A stretch of DNA of 8,365 nucleotides from Alphaproteobacteria bacterium (GCA_021730835.1 JAKFYP010000102.1:1-8365), one strand, 5' to 3'. Positions 1-6,509 are shown, numbered from the stretch's first letter. Notes: generated by a model from the letters alone, not told the origin. Numbers and translations: made by a program.

Positions 1-80
1 AGTGTTTTACCCCCTCCCGGCTTGCTATGCTCGCCCGCCCTCCCTCAAGGGGAGGACAAAAGTTAAGAGATGGGTTGTTT
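1..80. other. Intergenic GC-rich hairpin element downstream of tadB
   Basis: This 80-nt stretch follows the tadB stop and holds no usable start codon on the minus strand: the two TTG codons there run into stops within a few codons. It is built from C-rich tracts. CCTCCC at 39-44 can pair with GGGAGG at 50-55 around a TCAAG loop, and a second CCTCCC at 13-18 could pair with the same arm. No T-run follows the hairpin in either direction, so it is not a standard intrinsic terminator. It may be a dispersed intergenic repeat or a processing or attenuation hairpin, but with one copy in view I cannot tell. Confidence 0.45.
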
Positions 81-1061
81 TTATATCTCGAATTTCACCA
101 TCCGGCTCATGACGAACGCGCCGAACCCAAGACTTAACAAAGCGCCTCCGGCGGCCAGATTGCCGCGATAATCCTCAAAAAGCGGATCCATATACCCGGG
201 AGACAGGAACATCAGCGCGGCGAATACCAGAAACGGCAATGCGCCGATAATATAAGCCGAAGCCTTGGCTTCCGAGGCCATTGCCTTGATCTTGAGCCGC
301 ATGATATGGCGCTGGCGCAGCACATCAGAAAGATTATGCAGGATTTCTCCGAGGTTTCCGCCAGTCTCACGTTGCAAGGTGATGCTGATGACGAAAAAAT
401 CAAACTCACGGGTGCGTAGTTTGCGAGCCATATCGGCCAGCGCCTTTTCCATTGTGACGCCAAGGGCTATCTGCTCTGAAATCTCCCGGAATACCTGCCC
501 GACCGGATCGGGGATTTCCTTCGCAACGCTTTGCATGGATTCGGCAACCGGCAATCCGGCACGCAGTCCTCTTACGATCAGGTCAATCGCGTCGGGGAAA
601 TACCCCAGCAATTGTTTGCGGTGTTTTCCGATGCGTCGGCTGACGTAGAAATGTGGCAGGCCGATACCCATCATAATGCCGGATAGTAGTCCCACCGCAA
701 CGGGCTTTCCCGACATCGCCATCAACAACATAACCGCCAGTCCGATGCCACCGCTGAAGCATAAGTATCTCTCCGCTGAAATTTCCAGCCCGGCGGTTTC
801 AAGCCTCTGATCCAGCCTGCCGATAAATCCGAGGGTTTGCGTAATAGCATGGTGTTTTTCCGCCCGGGTATGGCGGCGTAAATCCATTTGCTGAGTAGCC
901 GTTGAAAGCGTGCGCTTTTTCTTTTTCCCGGCGATGCGCTTCAGGCGCGTTCTTGCCCGGCGTCTGGCGGGAGGCTCCCACAGCAGAATGAAGGCAGCGA
1001 GGATCACCAGCCCGGCAACGGCAGGAATCAGGTAGATGGAAGGAATAGGCAGGGATTCCAT
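81..1061 (-). CDS. tadB: TadB inner-membrane platform protein of the Tad/Flp pilus
   Basis: This is a 326-residue type II secretion F-family protein. TadB pairs with TadC in the inner membrane to form the platform on which the CpaF ATPase drives pilin assembly. Visible features, in order: an N-terminal membrane helix (about 9-28); a strongly basic stretch (33-50); two adjacent hydrophobic segments (about 100-140); the T2SF domain starting near PDAID (155-159) and including QRETGGNLGEIL (230-241); and two C-terminal helices (about 269-288 and 301-320). Length and C-terminal MVKFEI fit TadB. The start overlaps the cpaF stop by one base (TAATG), and a very strong ribosome site sits just upstream, so translation is probably coupled to cpaF. 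TadC normally follows TadB directly, but none begins in the 80 nt after this gene. TadC is the only serious alternative, but the position after cpaF, the long basic N-terminal region and the length favour TadB. Confidence 0.93.
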   Translation of the reverse strand: MESLPIPSIYLIPAVAGLVILAAFILLWEPPARRRARTRLKRIAGKKKKRTLSTATQQMDLRRHTRAEKHHAITQTLGFIGRLDQRLETAGLEISAERYLCFSGGIGLAVMLLMAMSGKPVAVGLLSGIMMGIGLPHFYVSRRIGKHRKQLLGYFPDAIDLIVRGLRAGLPVAESMQSVAKEIPDPVGQVFREISEQIALGVTMEKALADMARKLRTREFDFFVISITLQRETGGNLGEILHNLSDVLRQRHIMRLKIKAMASEAKASAYIIGALPFLVFAALMFLSPGYMDPLFEDYRGNLAAGGALLSLGFGAFVMSRMVKFEI

Positions 1062-2458
1062 TACATCACCTCCAGCAATGCCTGCTCCAGCCCGAAATAG
1101 GCCGCCTGCTGGCAGAAATTGGGGCGTAGCCCGGTCGGCCTGAAGGATCCGAGCAGCATGCCGTTGTTATCCTCACCCTCAAACTGGTAGGTGAATAAAT
1201 CCTGCGTGACAATCACGTCGCCTTCCATACCGACGATCTCGGTGACATGGGTGATGCGCCGCATCCCGTCGCGCATGCGCTGAATCTGCACGATCATCTG
1301 CACGGCGCTGGATATCTGGTGGCGCACCACATGGTTGGGCAGCTTATAGCCCGCCATATTGACCATGTTCTCAAGCCGGGTCAGCGCCTCGCGGGGATTG
1401 TTGGCGTGCAGCGTGCCCATCGAGCCGTCATGGCCGGTATTCATCGCCTGCAACATATCGAGCGCTTCCGGGCCGCGCACCTCGCCCAGAATAATGCGGT
1501 CGGGGCGCATACGAAGCGCGTTTTTCACGAGGTCGCGCATGGTGATTTCCCCGTGACCTTCGAGATTAGCGGGGCGAGTCTCCAGCGGGACGACATGCGG
1601 CTGTTGCAGTTGCAACTCCGCCGCATCCTCAATGGTAACGATGCGCTCGCCGTGGTCAATCAACCGCGACAGGGCGTTAAGCAGCGTGGTTTTCCCCGAT
1701 CCCGTGCCGCCCGAGATGATGATGTTCAGGCGCGAGGCGGCGGCGATTTTCAGCACTTTGGAGAGGTCTTCGGAAATATTGTTTTGCCGCACCATCACAT
1801 CGAGGGTAATTTTTTTCTTCGCAAACTTACGGATGGAAATACTGCATCCTCTCAGGGAAAGCGGCGGAGCAATCACGTTGACGCGGCTGCCGTCTTTCAG
1901 GCGGGCGTCGCATATCGGTGTGCTCTCGTCAACCCGCCTGCCGACGGCGGTAACGATACGCTGCGCGATGTTCATAACGTGCGCGTCGTTGCGGAATATC
2001 ACGTCACTGAGTTCCAGCTTGCCCTTGCGCTCAATGTAAACCTGCGATGGGCCGTTGACCAGTATATCGGTAATCGCTTCATCCTTGAGCAATGGCTCCA
2101 GCGGGCCAAGCCCCAGCATGTCATCTACGATCTGATTGGCAAGGAAGGCCTGTTCCTGCTGGTTAATCGCCAGTTTCTGCTCAATGACGATATCGCCGAT
2201 CAATGCGATGATTTGTTGCTGCAATTCCTCTTTTTCCATCTGCGAGGCGCTTTGCAGGTCAATCTGTTCCATCAGGAGGTGATAAATATGCTCCTTGGTA
2301 CGGTTCATCTCCTGATTGACCGGCTTGACTTTGGCGGTCTCAGGATGCTCTTCCTCAATTTCCGGCTCACTCAGCAGGGCGGGCGCGGCTTTACGCTCCT
2401 CCGCCAGAGGGGGAAGAGGGGGTTTTTCCTGATCCGTTGCGCCGTACCGTCCGAACAT
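1061..2458 (-). CDS. cpaF: CpaF/TadA pilus assembly ATPase
   Basis: This is a 465-residue secretion ATPase of the VirB11/GspE superfamily, the cytoplasmic motor that powers Flp pilin polymerisation. The start MFGRYG resembles the usual CpaF beginning and is followed by a Pro/Glu/Lys-rich linker (about 11-50). The N-terminal domain includes GLGPLEPLLKD (116-126) and DILVNGPSQVYIER (131-144). The Walker A motif is GGTGSGKTT (250-258, Lys256), the Walker B region is RIILGEVRG (321-329, Glu326), and the His-box segment is TGHDGSMGTLHAN (341-353). All key ATPase residues are present and the length is typical. The C-terminal FRPTGLRP is also usual for CpaF. Its stop overlaps the tadB start by one base. 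No strong ribosome site precedes the ATG (only a weak GAG about 9 nt upstream), and the 68-nt gap to cpaE is the largest in the cluster. Confidence 0.97.
   Translation of the reverse strand: MFGRYGATDQEKPPLPPLAEERKAAPALLSEPEIEEEHPETAKVKPVNQEMNRTKEHIYHLLMEQIDLQSASQMEKEELQQQIIALIGDIVIEQKLAINQQEQAFLANQIVDDMLGLGPLEPLLKDEAITDILVNGPSQVYIERKGKLELSDVIFRNDAHVMNIAQRIVTAVGRRVDESTPICDARLKDGSRVNVIAPPLSLRGCSISIRKFAKKKITLDVMVRQNNISEDLSKVLKIAAASRLNIIISGGTGSGKTTLLNALSRLIDHGERIVTIEDAAELQLQQPHVVPLETRPANLEGHGEITMRDLVKNALRMRPDRIILGEVRGPEALDMLQAMNTGHDGSMGTLHANNPREALTRLENMVNMAGYKLPNHVVRHQISSAVQMIVQIQRMRDGMRRITHVTEIVGMEGDVIVTQDLFTYQFEGEDNNGMLLGSFRPTGLRPNFCQQAAYFGLEQALLEVM
1065..1073 (-). promoter_or_regulatory. Strong ribosome binding site of tadB
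   Basis: On the minus strand this reads GGAGGTGAT, a near-perfect complement of the 16S rRNA 3' end. It ends 3 nt before the tadB ATG, with the GGAGG core 7 nt away, and lies inside the last codons of cpaF. It fixes the tadB start and implies efficient initiation despite the overlap with cpaF. Confidence 0.85.
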
Positions 2459-2526
2459 ATTATTTTACTCGTGATAAGTGCCAAAAGCTTTTTAGGTTCT
2501 TGACCGCAGGCCTGCTTCCTTGTCTT
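2459..2526 (-). other. cpaE-cpaF intergenic gap with two palindromes
   Basis: This is the only sizeable gap inside the cpa cluster. It carries two perfect 10-bp palindromes, GCAGGCCTGC at 2506-2515 and AAAAGCTTTT at 2483-2492. Neither is followed by a T-run in the minus direction, so a standard terminator is not supported. A TTGGCA hexamer sits 16 nt before TAATAT on the minus strand, but that -10 overlaps the cpaF ATG and would place the transcript start inside the gene, so I do not call a promoter. Confidence 0.5.
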
Positions 2527-3708
2527 TCACTTCCTTTTCCTGAAAAAGCCCTTTTTCTCTGTTTCGGTTGCTGCCGCATCGTCGCTAAACAGATGATCGG
2601 CCAGCGCGTGCAATACCGCCAGCCCGGCGGAGTTTTTTCGTGTCTCCACCAGCATTTCCCCGGCGGCGGTGGCGGAGAACGCCTCCATCATGCAGGGCAT
2701 ATGAAAGGCAATCGGATGCCCGTAATGCTTTGCCAGATCGTTCCTTTTAATCTCGAACTTGCTGGCCAGCCCTTCGCGGTTAGCGACGACGACCGGCGGT
2801 TGTTTTTTTAGTTCTCCCGCGATGAAATCATGCTGGCGCATCAGGTCGCGCAGGCTGAGCAGCGTCGGCTCGGTTATCAGCACGATGTCATCCGCCTGCT
2901 CCAGTGCGGCGCGGGTCATCGGTGAGATAAAGCGGGGCAGGTCAATCAGGATAGCCCGATGCTGGCGTTTAAGTTCCTCTAGGAGCGCAGTGATACCCTG
3001 CGGCGTATGAGGGATTGCCGTGGCCAGCGATTCCTCGGCGCTGAGGATGGCAAGGTTGGGGTGATATTTTACCATCACCCGGTCAAGGAATAATCCGTCG
3101 ATGCGGGCCGGTTTTTCCAGTGCATCTTTTAGCCCTCGCCCCGGCTCAATATCGAACGCCATTGCCATCGTGCCGAAATGGGCATCCAGATCGAGCAACG
3201 CGGTTTTGATCCCCTTCTCCCCGGCAATGATGTTAGCGAGATTCGAGGCAATGGTGGTCGTTCCAACCCCGCCGCGTGTGCCCATAAAGGCAACGATGCG
3301 GCTGGATTCTCCCGGCGCCTGAGCGGGGGCTTCAGTTGCTTGCGGCGCATGAATCAGCGCCTCCAGCGCTTCCGGCGTAAACGGCTCCAGCAGGTATCCG
3401 TGGATACCGATTTCCTTTAGCCACATATAAAAACTATAAGCGTCGGACTTACCCGCTACAATCACATGCACCTCGGGGCGGCAGACTTCGGCCAGCTTAT
3501 CGAGCAGGGCAGGGGCTTCGTCAGCGGAGGAAATTTCCACCAGCAGGTAGTGCGGTTGAGCATGCTCCCTGAGATAGTCTATCGCTTCGGATATGCTACC
3601 CTCATAGACGGCATTCTTCCAGCCTTCGCGCTCGCAGATCGAGCGGGCCGCGTCCAGACTCGCGCCATCTCGGATGAACCCGAGGAAGGGAAGTAACGGC
3701 CCCGGCAT
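2527..3708 (-). CDS. cpaE: CpaE/TadZ ParA-like pilus localisation protein
   Basis: This is a 393-residue MinD/ParA-superfamily protein with an N-terminal receiver-like domain, the architecture of CpaE/TadZ, which places the Tad machine in the cell (often at a pole). Residues about 1-120 look like a degenerate response-regulator fold; the position where a phosphoacceptor Asp is expected (YLLVEIS, 54-60) holds Glu58. An Ala/Pro linker (about 121-135) leads to the ATPase domain. Its Walker A is GTRGGVGTTT (143-152), Walker A' is LLDLD (171-175), and Walker B is AILIDLP (252-258). Both lysines of the classic deviant Walker A (KGGxGK) are replaced, the first by Arg145 and the second by Thr150. The C-terminus is basic (GFFRKRK). 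The ATG shares one base with the cpaD stop (TGATG), with AAGGG 10 nt upstream, so translation is probably coupled. Atypical Walker A motifs are known in this family; whether ATP is hydrolysed cannot be judged from sequence. Confidence 0.93.
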   Translation of the reverse strand: MPGPLLPFLGFIRDGASLDAARSICEREGWKNAVYEGSISEAIDYLREHAQPHYLLVEISSADEAPALLDKLAEVCRPEVHVIVAGKSDAYSFYMWLKEIGIHGYLLEPFTPEALEALIHAPQATEAPAQAPGESSRIVAFMGTRGGVGTTTIASNLANIIAGEKGIKTALLDLDAHFGTMAMAFDIEPGRGLKDALEKPARIDGLFLDRVMVKYHPNLAILSAEESLATAIPHTPQGITALLEELKRQHRAILIDLPRFISPMTRAALEQADDIVLITEPTLLSLRDLMRQHDFIAGELKKQPPVVVANREGLASKFEIKRNDLAKHYGHPIAFHMPCMMEAFSATAAGEMLVETRKNSAGLAVLHALADHLFSDDAAATETEKKGFFRKRK

Positions 3709-4061
3709 CAGTTCGCATCCCTTGTCACGGTTTCATCGCTGGCGGTGGGTTCCGCCAACTCGCCGCCGTAATGCTGCGTAATTGCCCGCACGGCGGATTC
3801 GGTATCCGTGCCGTAAGAGCGCTTGCCGCGAATCAGGTCGTTCGGATCGGCGACCATCAGGCGTTTATTGGCCATGCTGGCGCAACCGAGATTGCCAAGC
3901 GGCGAATTTTCATGATTCGAGGAGGCGGTATGCCGCCAGTTCGGGCAATCGTAAGGCATATCGGCGTATGGCTTCCCGGCGTAGCGCGGCGGCGCATAGG
4001 GAGAGGTGCAGGCGGTAAGCATGAGGCCCGCAAGGAATAGCATGATCATGTTGGTTCTCAT
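3708..4061 (-). CDS. cpaD: CpaD-family pilus assembly lipoprotein (short form)
   Basis: This is a 117-residue predicted outer-membrane lipoprotein. It has a hydrophobic signal peptide (about 5-17) ending in the lipobox L-T-A-C with Cys18 as the lipidation site. The body carries the CpaD signature: C39-PNW, an Asn-rich stretch, a second Cys in NLGC (Cys60), then MVADPNDL (69-76) and an RGKRSYGTD tail. I chose the ATG at 4059-4061 over an in-frame start 14 codons upstream because AGGAGAAGGA lies just before it and the upstream start would put a basic, Cys-containing extension before the signal peptide. The stop of cpaC lies 10 nt upstream, inside the ribosome site. From memory, typical CpaD proteins are about 200 residues or more, so this one appears to keep only the conserved C-terminal half. 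It is intact, with no frameshift seen. CpaD is thought to assist the CpaC secretin. Confidence 0.88.
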   Translation of the reverse strand: MRTNMIMLFLAGLMLTACTSPYAPPRYAGKPYADMPYDCPNWRHTASSNHENSPLGNLGCASMANKRLMVADPNDLIRGKRSYGTDTESAVRAITQHYGGELAEPTASDETVTRDAN

Positions 4062-4063
4062 CG

Positions 4064-4073
4064 TCCTTCTCCT
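4064..4073 (-). promoter_or_regulatory. Ribosome binding site of cpaD
   Basis: AGGAGAAGGA on the minus strand lies 2 nt before the ATG at 4061, with its AGGAG core 7 nt away, and overlaps the cpaC stop codon (4072-4074). It decides the cpaD start over the longer in-frame alternative. Confidence 0.75.
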
Positions 4074-5427
4074 ATCGCAGCATGAAACCGGCCGGGCCAG
4101 CAAGACGGGGACGGGTTCCGTCCGCCAGTTCTTCGGTCGGCTGTTCCTTGTAGAGTTTACCCATCAGGATACGGTCAAGGTCGCCAGCGGGCTGGTAGCC
4201 ATCCAGCGGTGTGGCAAGCTCGGTATCGCTTACGCCGCGCACAATATAGGGCGTGGCGATGATGACCAGCTCGGTCTGCTCCTGCCGGAATTCCGATGAG
4301 CGGAACAGCGCGCCCAGTACCGGCAGGTCGCCAAGCGCCGGAACCTTGGATATATCGTTGCTGTTGTCGCGGCGGATCAGCCCGGCGATAGCGAAGCTCT
4401 CCCCGCTGCCAAGTTCTACGGTGGTGGAGGCGCGGCGGGTGTTGATCGAAGGGATATTAAACCCGTTGGCCTGAATCGCGTTGACGTTGGTCAGTGAACT
4501 GACTTCCGGGCTGACGGTCAGGCTGATGCGGTTTTCCGAGAGTACCACCGGCGTAAAGTCGAGGCTGACACCGTAGGGGCGGTATTCGATAGTGACGGAA
4601 CTTTCTTCTCCAACCACGGGAATCGGAAATTCTCCCCCGGCGAGGAAACTGGCGGTTACGCCCGATTTGGTCGTCAGATTCGGCTCAGCCAGCACGGTAA
4701 CCAGCCCGTCATCCTCCAGCGCGTCAATGATGCCGCTGACACTATGATTATTCCCGGTTGACCCGAGAAACAGGCCGTTATCGTTGGCGTTTCGGGTGAT
4801 GATCCCGGCGGCGTCGGCGATAATGTCACGCCCGGTCGCCAGCCCGAACAGGATATTGCCCGCGCTGAACAGCGATTCAAGGCTGATACCGAAGCGTTTT
4901 AACTCGCCGCGTGAGACTTCGGCCACTTTAATCATCAGCATGACCTGATCGCTGCCGCCGGTCTCCACGAGATTGACGATCTGCTGCTCGGGTCGCAGGA
5001 AGGTGGCGGCAAGGCGCTGTACTTTCTCGGAGACATAAGGAGATGCCGCCTTTCCCTTGACGATGATGGCATTATCGGTCGAAGAAAGATTGATTCTGGT
5101 CTGGGGCAGGGCGTCCTGAATTTCGCGCTTTAAGCGGCTGAGATTATGGGTGACGGCTACGGTCGCCTCAAAAACCACGTTATCGGCGTCGTCAATCGCC
5201 AGCATGCTGGTTTCTCCGACACTGCGCCCGTTGATATAAAGGAGTTTGGGCGATACCGCCTGTATATCGGCGATTTCCGGGTCGGCGACGATCACCGAGG
5301 TGGCCGCCTTATCGAGCCGCACCAGTTGCCCTTTGTGGATTTCCACCGTATAGGAGGCGGCGAGGGCGGGGAGAGTGATAAATCCCGCCGCCAGTGCCAG
5401 CATCATCGTGATTAGCAGGTTTTTCAT
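4072..5427 (-). CDS. cpaC: CpaC/RcpA outer-membrane secretin of the Tad pilus
   Basis: This is a 451-residue secretin that forms the outer-membrane pore through which the pilus passes. A Sec signal peptide covers about 1-23 (LPALA before the mature end). The N-terminal pilus/secretin domain follows (YTVEIHKGQLVRL, 26-38; VIVADPEIADI, 45-55). A BON-like segment lies at about 95-155 (NAIIVKGKAASP). The secretin domain covers about 165-400, with LAEPNLTTKSG (246-256), the EYRPYGVSLDFTP segment (291-303), INTRRASTTVEL (328-339) and KVPALGDLPVLGALF (371-385). The tail after about 400 has no assigned role. I chose the ATG at 5425-5427 because GGGAG lies 6 nt upstream and it begins a clean signal peptide; a TTG five codons earlier has no such support. 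The gene lies 20 nt after cpaB. Confidence 0.96.
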   Translation of the reverse strand: MKNLLITMMLALAAGFITLPALAASYTVEIHKGQLVRLDKAATSVIVADPEIADIQAVSPKLLYINGRSVGETSMLAIDDADNVVFEATVAVTHNLSRLKREIQDALPQTRINLSSTDNAIIVKGKAASPYVSEKVQRLAATFLRPEQQIVNLVETGGSDQVMLMIKVAEVSRGELKRFGISLESLFSAGNILFGLATGRDIIADAAGIITRNANDNGLFLGSTGNNHSVSGIIDALEDDGLVTVLAEPNLTTKSGVTASFLAGGEFPIPVVGEESSVTIEYRPYGVSLDFTPVVLSENRISLTVSPEVSSLTNVNAIQANGFNIPSINTRRASTTVELGSGESFAIAGLIRRDNSNDISKVPALGDLPVLGALFRSSEFRQEQTELVIIATPYIVRGVSDTELATPLDGYQPAGDLDRILMGKLYKEQPTEELADGTRPRLAGPAGFMLR

Positions 5428-5433
5428 GTTCTT

Positions 5434-5438
5434 CTCCC
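5434..5438 (-). promoter_or_regulatory. Ribosome binding site of cpaC
   Basis: GGGAG on the minus strand, 6 nt before the ATG at 5427, in the 20-nt cpaB-cpaC gap. It supports this ATG over the upstream in-frame TTG. Confidence 0.65.
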
Positions 5439-5447
5439 TCAACAGGA

Positions 5448-6284
5448 TTATTGAACGTAATTTTTAAATTCGATCTGTTCACGCTCACCGCCTCGGATTA
5501 CCTGCACTTTCGCGCCGGTAGCGGTATGTGGGCTGAGCATTGTGCTCACATCGCTGTCACGGGTGAAATGCGGCTCGCCGGATGGTATTTCGGCGGCGGT
5601 TTCCTGACCGGTGGCGAGGCTGCGCAAACTCAGGGATATTTTTCCCAGATCCTTCGCCACGTTGATTTTCTCCGCTTGCCGCTTGCTGACTTCCAGCGTG
5701 ACGGTTTTGGCCATGATGGCGGCATTCTCCGGGTTATCAAGTTGCTGATCGGCTGCCAGCACGCGGACGTTTTCAATGAAAGTTTCGCTGGTCAACACAT
5801 CTTCGCTTTCCCCACCCGAGTTGGTGACTTGCACGCTGTGGGTGATAATCAGGTCTACCCGGTCGCCGGGAAAAATGAATCCCGCGTTGCCGGTAGTGGA
5901 ATCCACCGGAATGGAAACCGCCCGCAGGCCCGGCTTGAGCACCGCCGACATAAACCCGCCTTCATTCGACGTTACCAGCAGCCCGTCGCTGACCGGCTCG
6001 CCTTTGAGAATCTGGCGGCGGGCGACAGCGCCGTTGAACGTCGCGGGGTCGGCCTTTCCCTCCAGCAGGAAGGAGGGATTGAGATTATCTTCCGGCCAGA
6101 GCATCCATTGCAGGTGTTTTTCGATGCGTATAAAACTGCCGGGCGCGATATCAGCGGCGGCAACGAGGATGCGGGTTTGCGAGGGGCCGGAAGCATGGCC
6201 GGCCAGTTGCCCTTTGACCAGCATCGCCGTGCAAACGGCCACGGTGGCGGCAATCACCAGCAGGAGAAGCGATTTAGCGGACAT
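5448..6284 (-). CDS. cpaB: CpaB/RcpC Tad pilus assembly protein (SAF domain)
   Basis: This is a 278-residue protein with an N-terminal membrane anchor or uncleaved signal (about 4-23). A SAF domain follows (RILVAAADIAPGSFI, 38-52, through QILKGEPVSDGLL, 91-103), then the CpaB/RcpC C-terminal domain (GLRAVSIPVD, 119-128; GFIFPGDRVDLI, 135-146; KTVTLEVSKRQAEKI, 183-197). CpaB is periplasmic and is thought to support assembly or stability of the CpaC secretin. I prefer the only in-frame ATG (6282-6284): it starts directly before the hydrophobic helix, as in the family. The frame stays open to a TTG at 6351-6353, but that would add a 23-residue non-hydrophobic leader and would overlap the CtrA-linked promoter candidate. 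There is no evident Shine-Dalgarno before the ATG. This is the first gene of the cluster and is followed 20 nt later by cpaC. Confidence 0.93.
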   Translation of the reverse strand: MSAKSLLLLVIAATVAVCTAMLVKGQLAGHASGPSQTRILVAAADIAPGSFIRIEKHLQWMLWPEDNLNPSFLLEGKADPATFNGAVARRQILKGEPVSDGLLVTSNEGGFMSAVLKPGLRAVSIPVDSTTGNAGFIFPGDRVDLIITHSVQVTNSGGESEDVLTSETFIENVRVLAADQQLDNPENAAIMAKTVTLEVSKRQAEKINVAKDLGKISLSLRSLATGQETAAEIPSGEPHFTRDSDVSTMLSPHTATGAKVQVIRGGEREQIEFKNYVQ

Positions 6285-6312
6285 GATGCGATTTTTTTTG
6301 TGTGTACCAGAG

Positions 6313-6329
6313 GGCGCACAGGACGCGCC
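6313..6329 (-). promoter_or_regulatory. Small hairpin near the 5' end of the inferred cpaB transcript
   Basis: GGCGC at 6313-6317 pairs with GCGCC at 6325-6329 around a 7-nt loop. If transcription starts near 6325, as the promoter candidate suggests, the hairpin overlaps the transcript's first bases. It is short and could be chance in GC-rich DNA. Confidence 0.25.
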
Positions 6330-6331
6330 GG

Positions 6332-6359
6332 AAATTACATCATGCCACGGCAAGTTTAA
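6332..6359 (-). promoter_or_regulatory. Candidate cpaB promoter (CtrA-linked)
   Basis: On the minus strand a -35-like TTAAAC (6354-6359) and a -10-like TAATTT (6332-6337) are separated by 16 nt. Both are poor sigma-70 matches, but the -35 element overlaps one TTAA half of the CtrA box, the arrangement known at CtrA-activated promoters. The predicted transcript start near 6325 gives a leader of about 40 nt before the cpaB ATG. This is inference from spacing. Confidence 0.4.
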
Positions 6360-6370
6360 GATATTATTAA
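6356..6370. promoter_or_regulatory. CtrA-type binding site (TTAA-N7-TTAA)
   Basis: TTAAGATATTATTAA is an exact match to the full CtrA consensus TTAA-N7-TTAA: halves at 6356-6359 and 6367-6370, seven bases between. It lies 71 nt upstream of the cpaB ATG in the divergent cpaB-metZ region. CtrA is known to control pilus genes in Caulobacter. The region is AT-rich, which raises the chance of a random match, but the position in front of a Tad pilus operon fits. Confidence 0.6.
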
Positions 6371-6436
6371 TAATAATCGGTATCCTGCTTGTTTTTAAGG
6401 GGATTTATAACGTCTTTTTTTCCTAATACGGGCGGT

Positions 6437-6465
6437 TTTTCATCATTATTTATCTCAGATATAAG
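6437..6465 (+). promoter_or_regulatory. Candidate sigma-70 promoter of metZ
   Basis: TTTTCA (6437-6442, 4 of 6 matches to TTGACA) and TATAAG (6460-6465, 5 of 6 matches to TATAAT) are separated by exactly 17 nt. A transcript starting near 6472 would have a leader of about 45 nt before the metZ ATG. Confidence 0.5.
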
Positions 6466-6492
6466 ACCTCTCTTTTACTTGCTTCGCTTTTC

Positions 6493-6509
6493 AAGCCGCG
6501 CTATGGCTT
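6493..6509 (+). promoter_or_regulatory. Small hairpin just before the metZ start
   Basis: AAGCC (6493-6497) pairs with GGCTT (6505-6509) around a 7-nt loop, ending 7 nt before the metZ ATG, where a ribosome site would normally sit. The loop and 3' arm also contain the ATG of a 5-codon micro-ORF. The stem is only 5 bp, so a role is speculative. Confidence 0.25.

Noticed and set aside
39..55. Intrinsic terminator after tadB
   Set aside because: The hairpin is present but no T-run follows it in either direction.
2470..2497. Promoter TTGGCA-N16-TAATAT directly before cpaF
   Set aside because: The -10 element overlaps the cpaF ATG, so transcription would start inside the coding sequence, while MFGRYG is the normal CpaF start.
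1247..2503. A 418-codon open frame on the plus strand, opposite cpaF
   Set aside because: It is a shadow of the highly conserved cpaF; its translation is rich in His, Arg and Gln with no family features.
6285..6353. N-terminal extension of cpaB to a TTG at 6351-6353
   Set aside because: The added 23 residues are not hydrophobic, would bury the signal-anchor helix inside the protein and would overlap the candidate promoter; the ATG at 6284 fits the family.
5451..6359. A 302-codon open frame on the plus strand, opposite cpaB
   Set aside because: It lies antisense to a clear cpaB with recognisable SAF and CpaB domains. Its translation has no recognisable motifs and it is explained by codon bias of the real gene.
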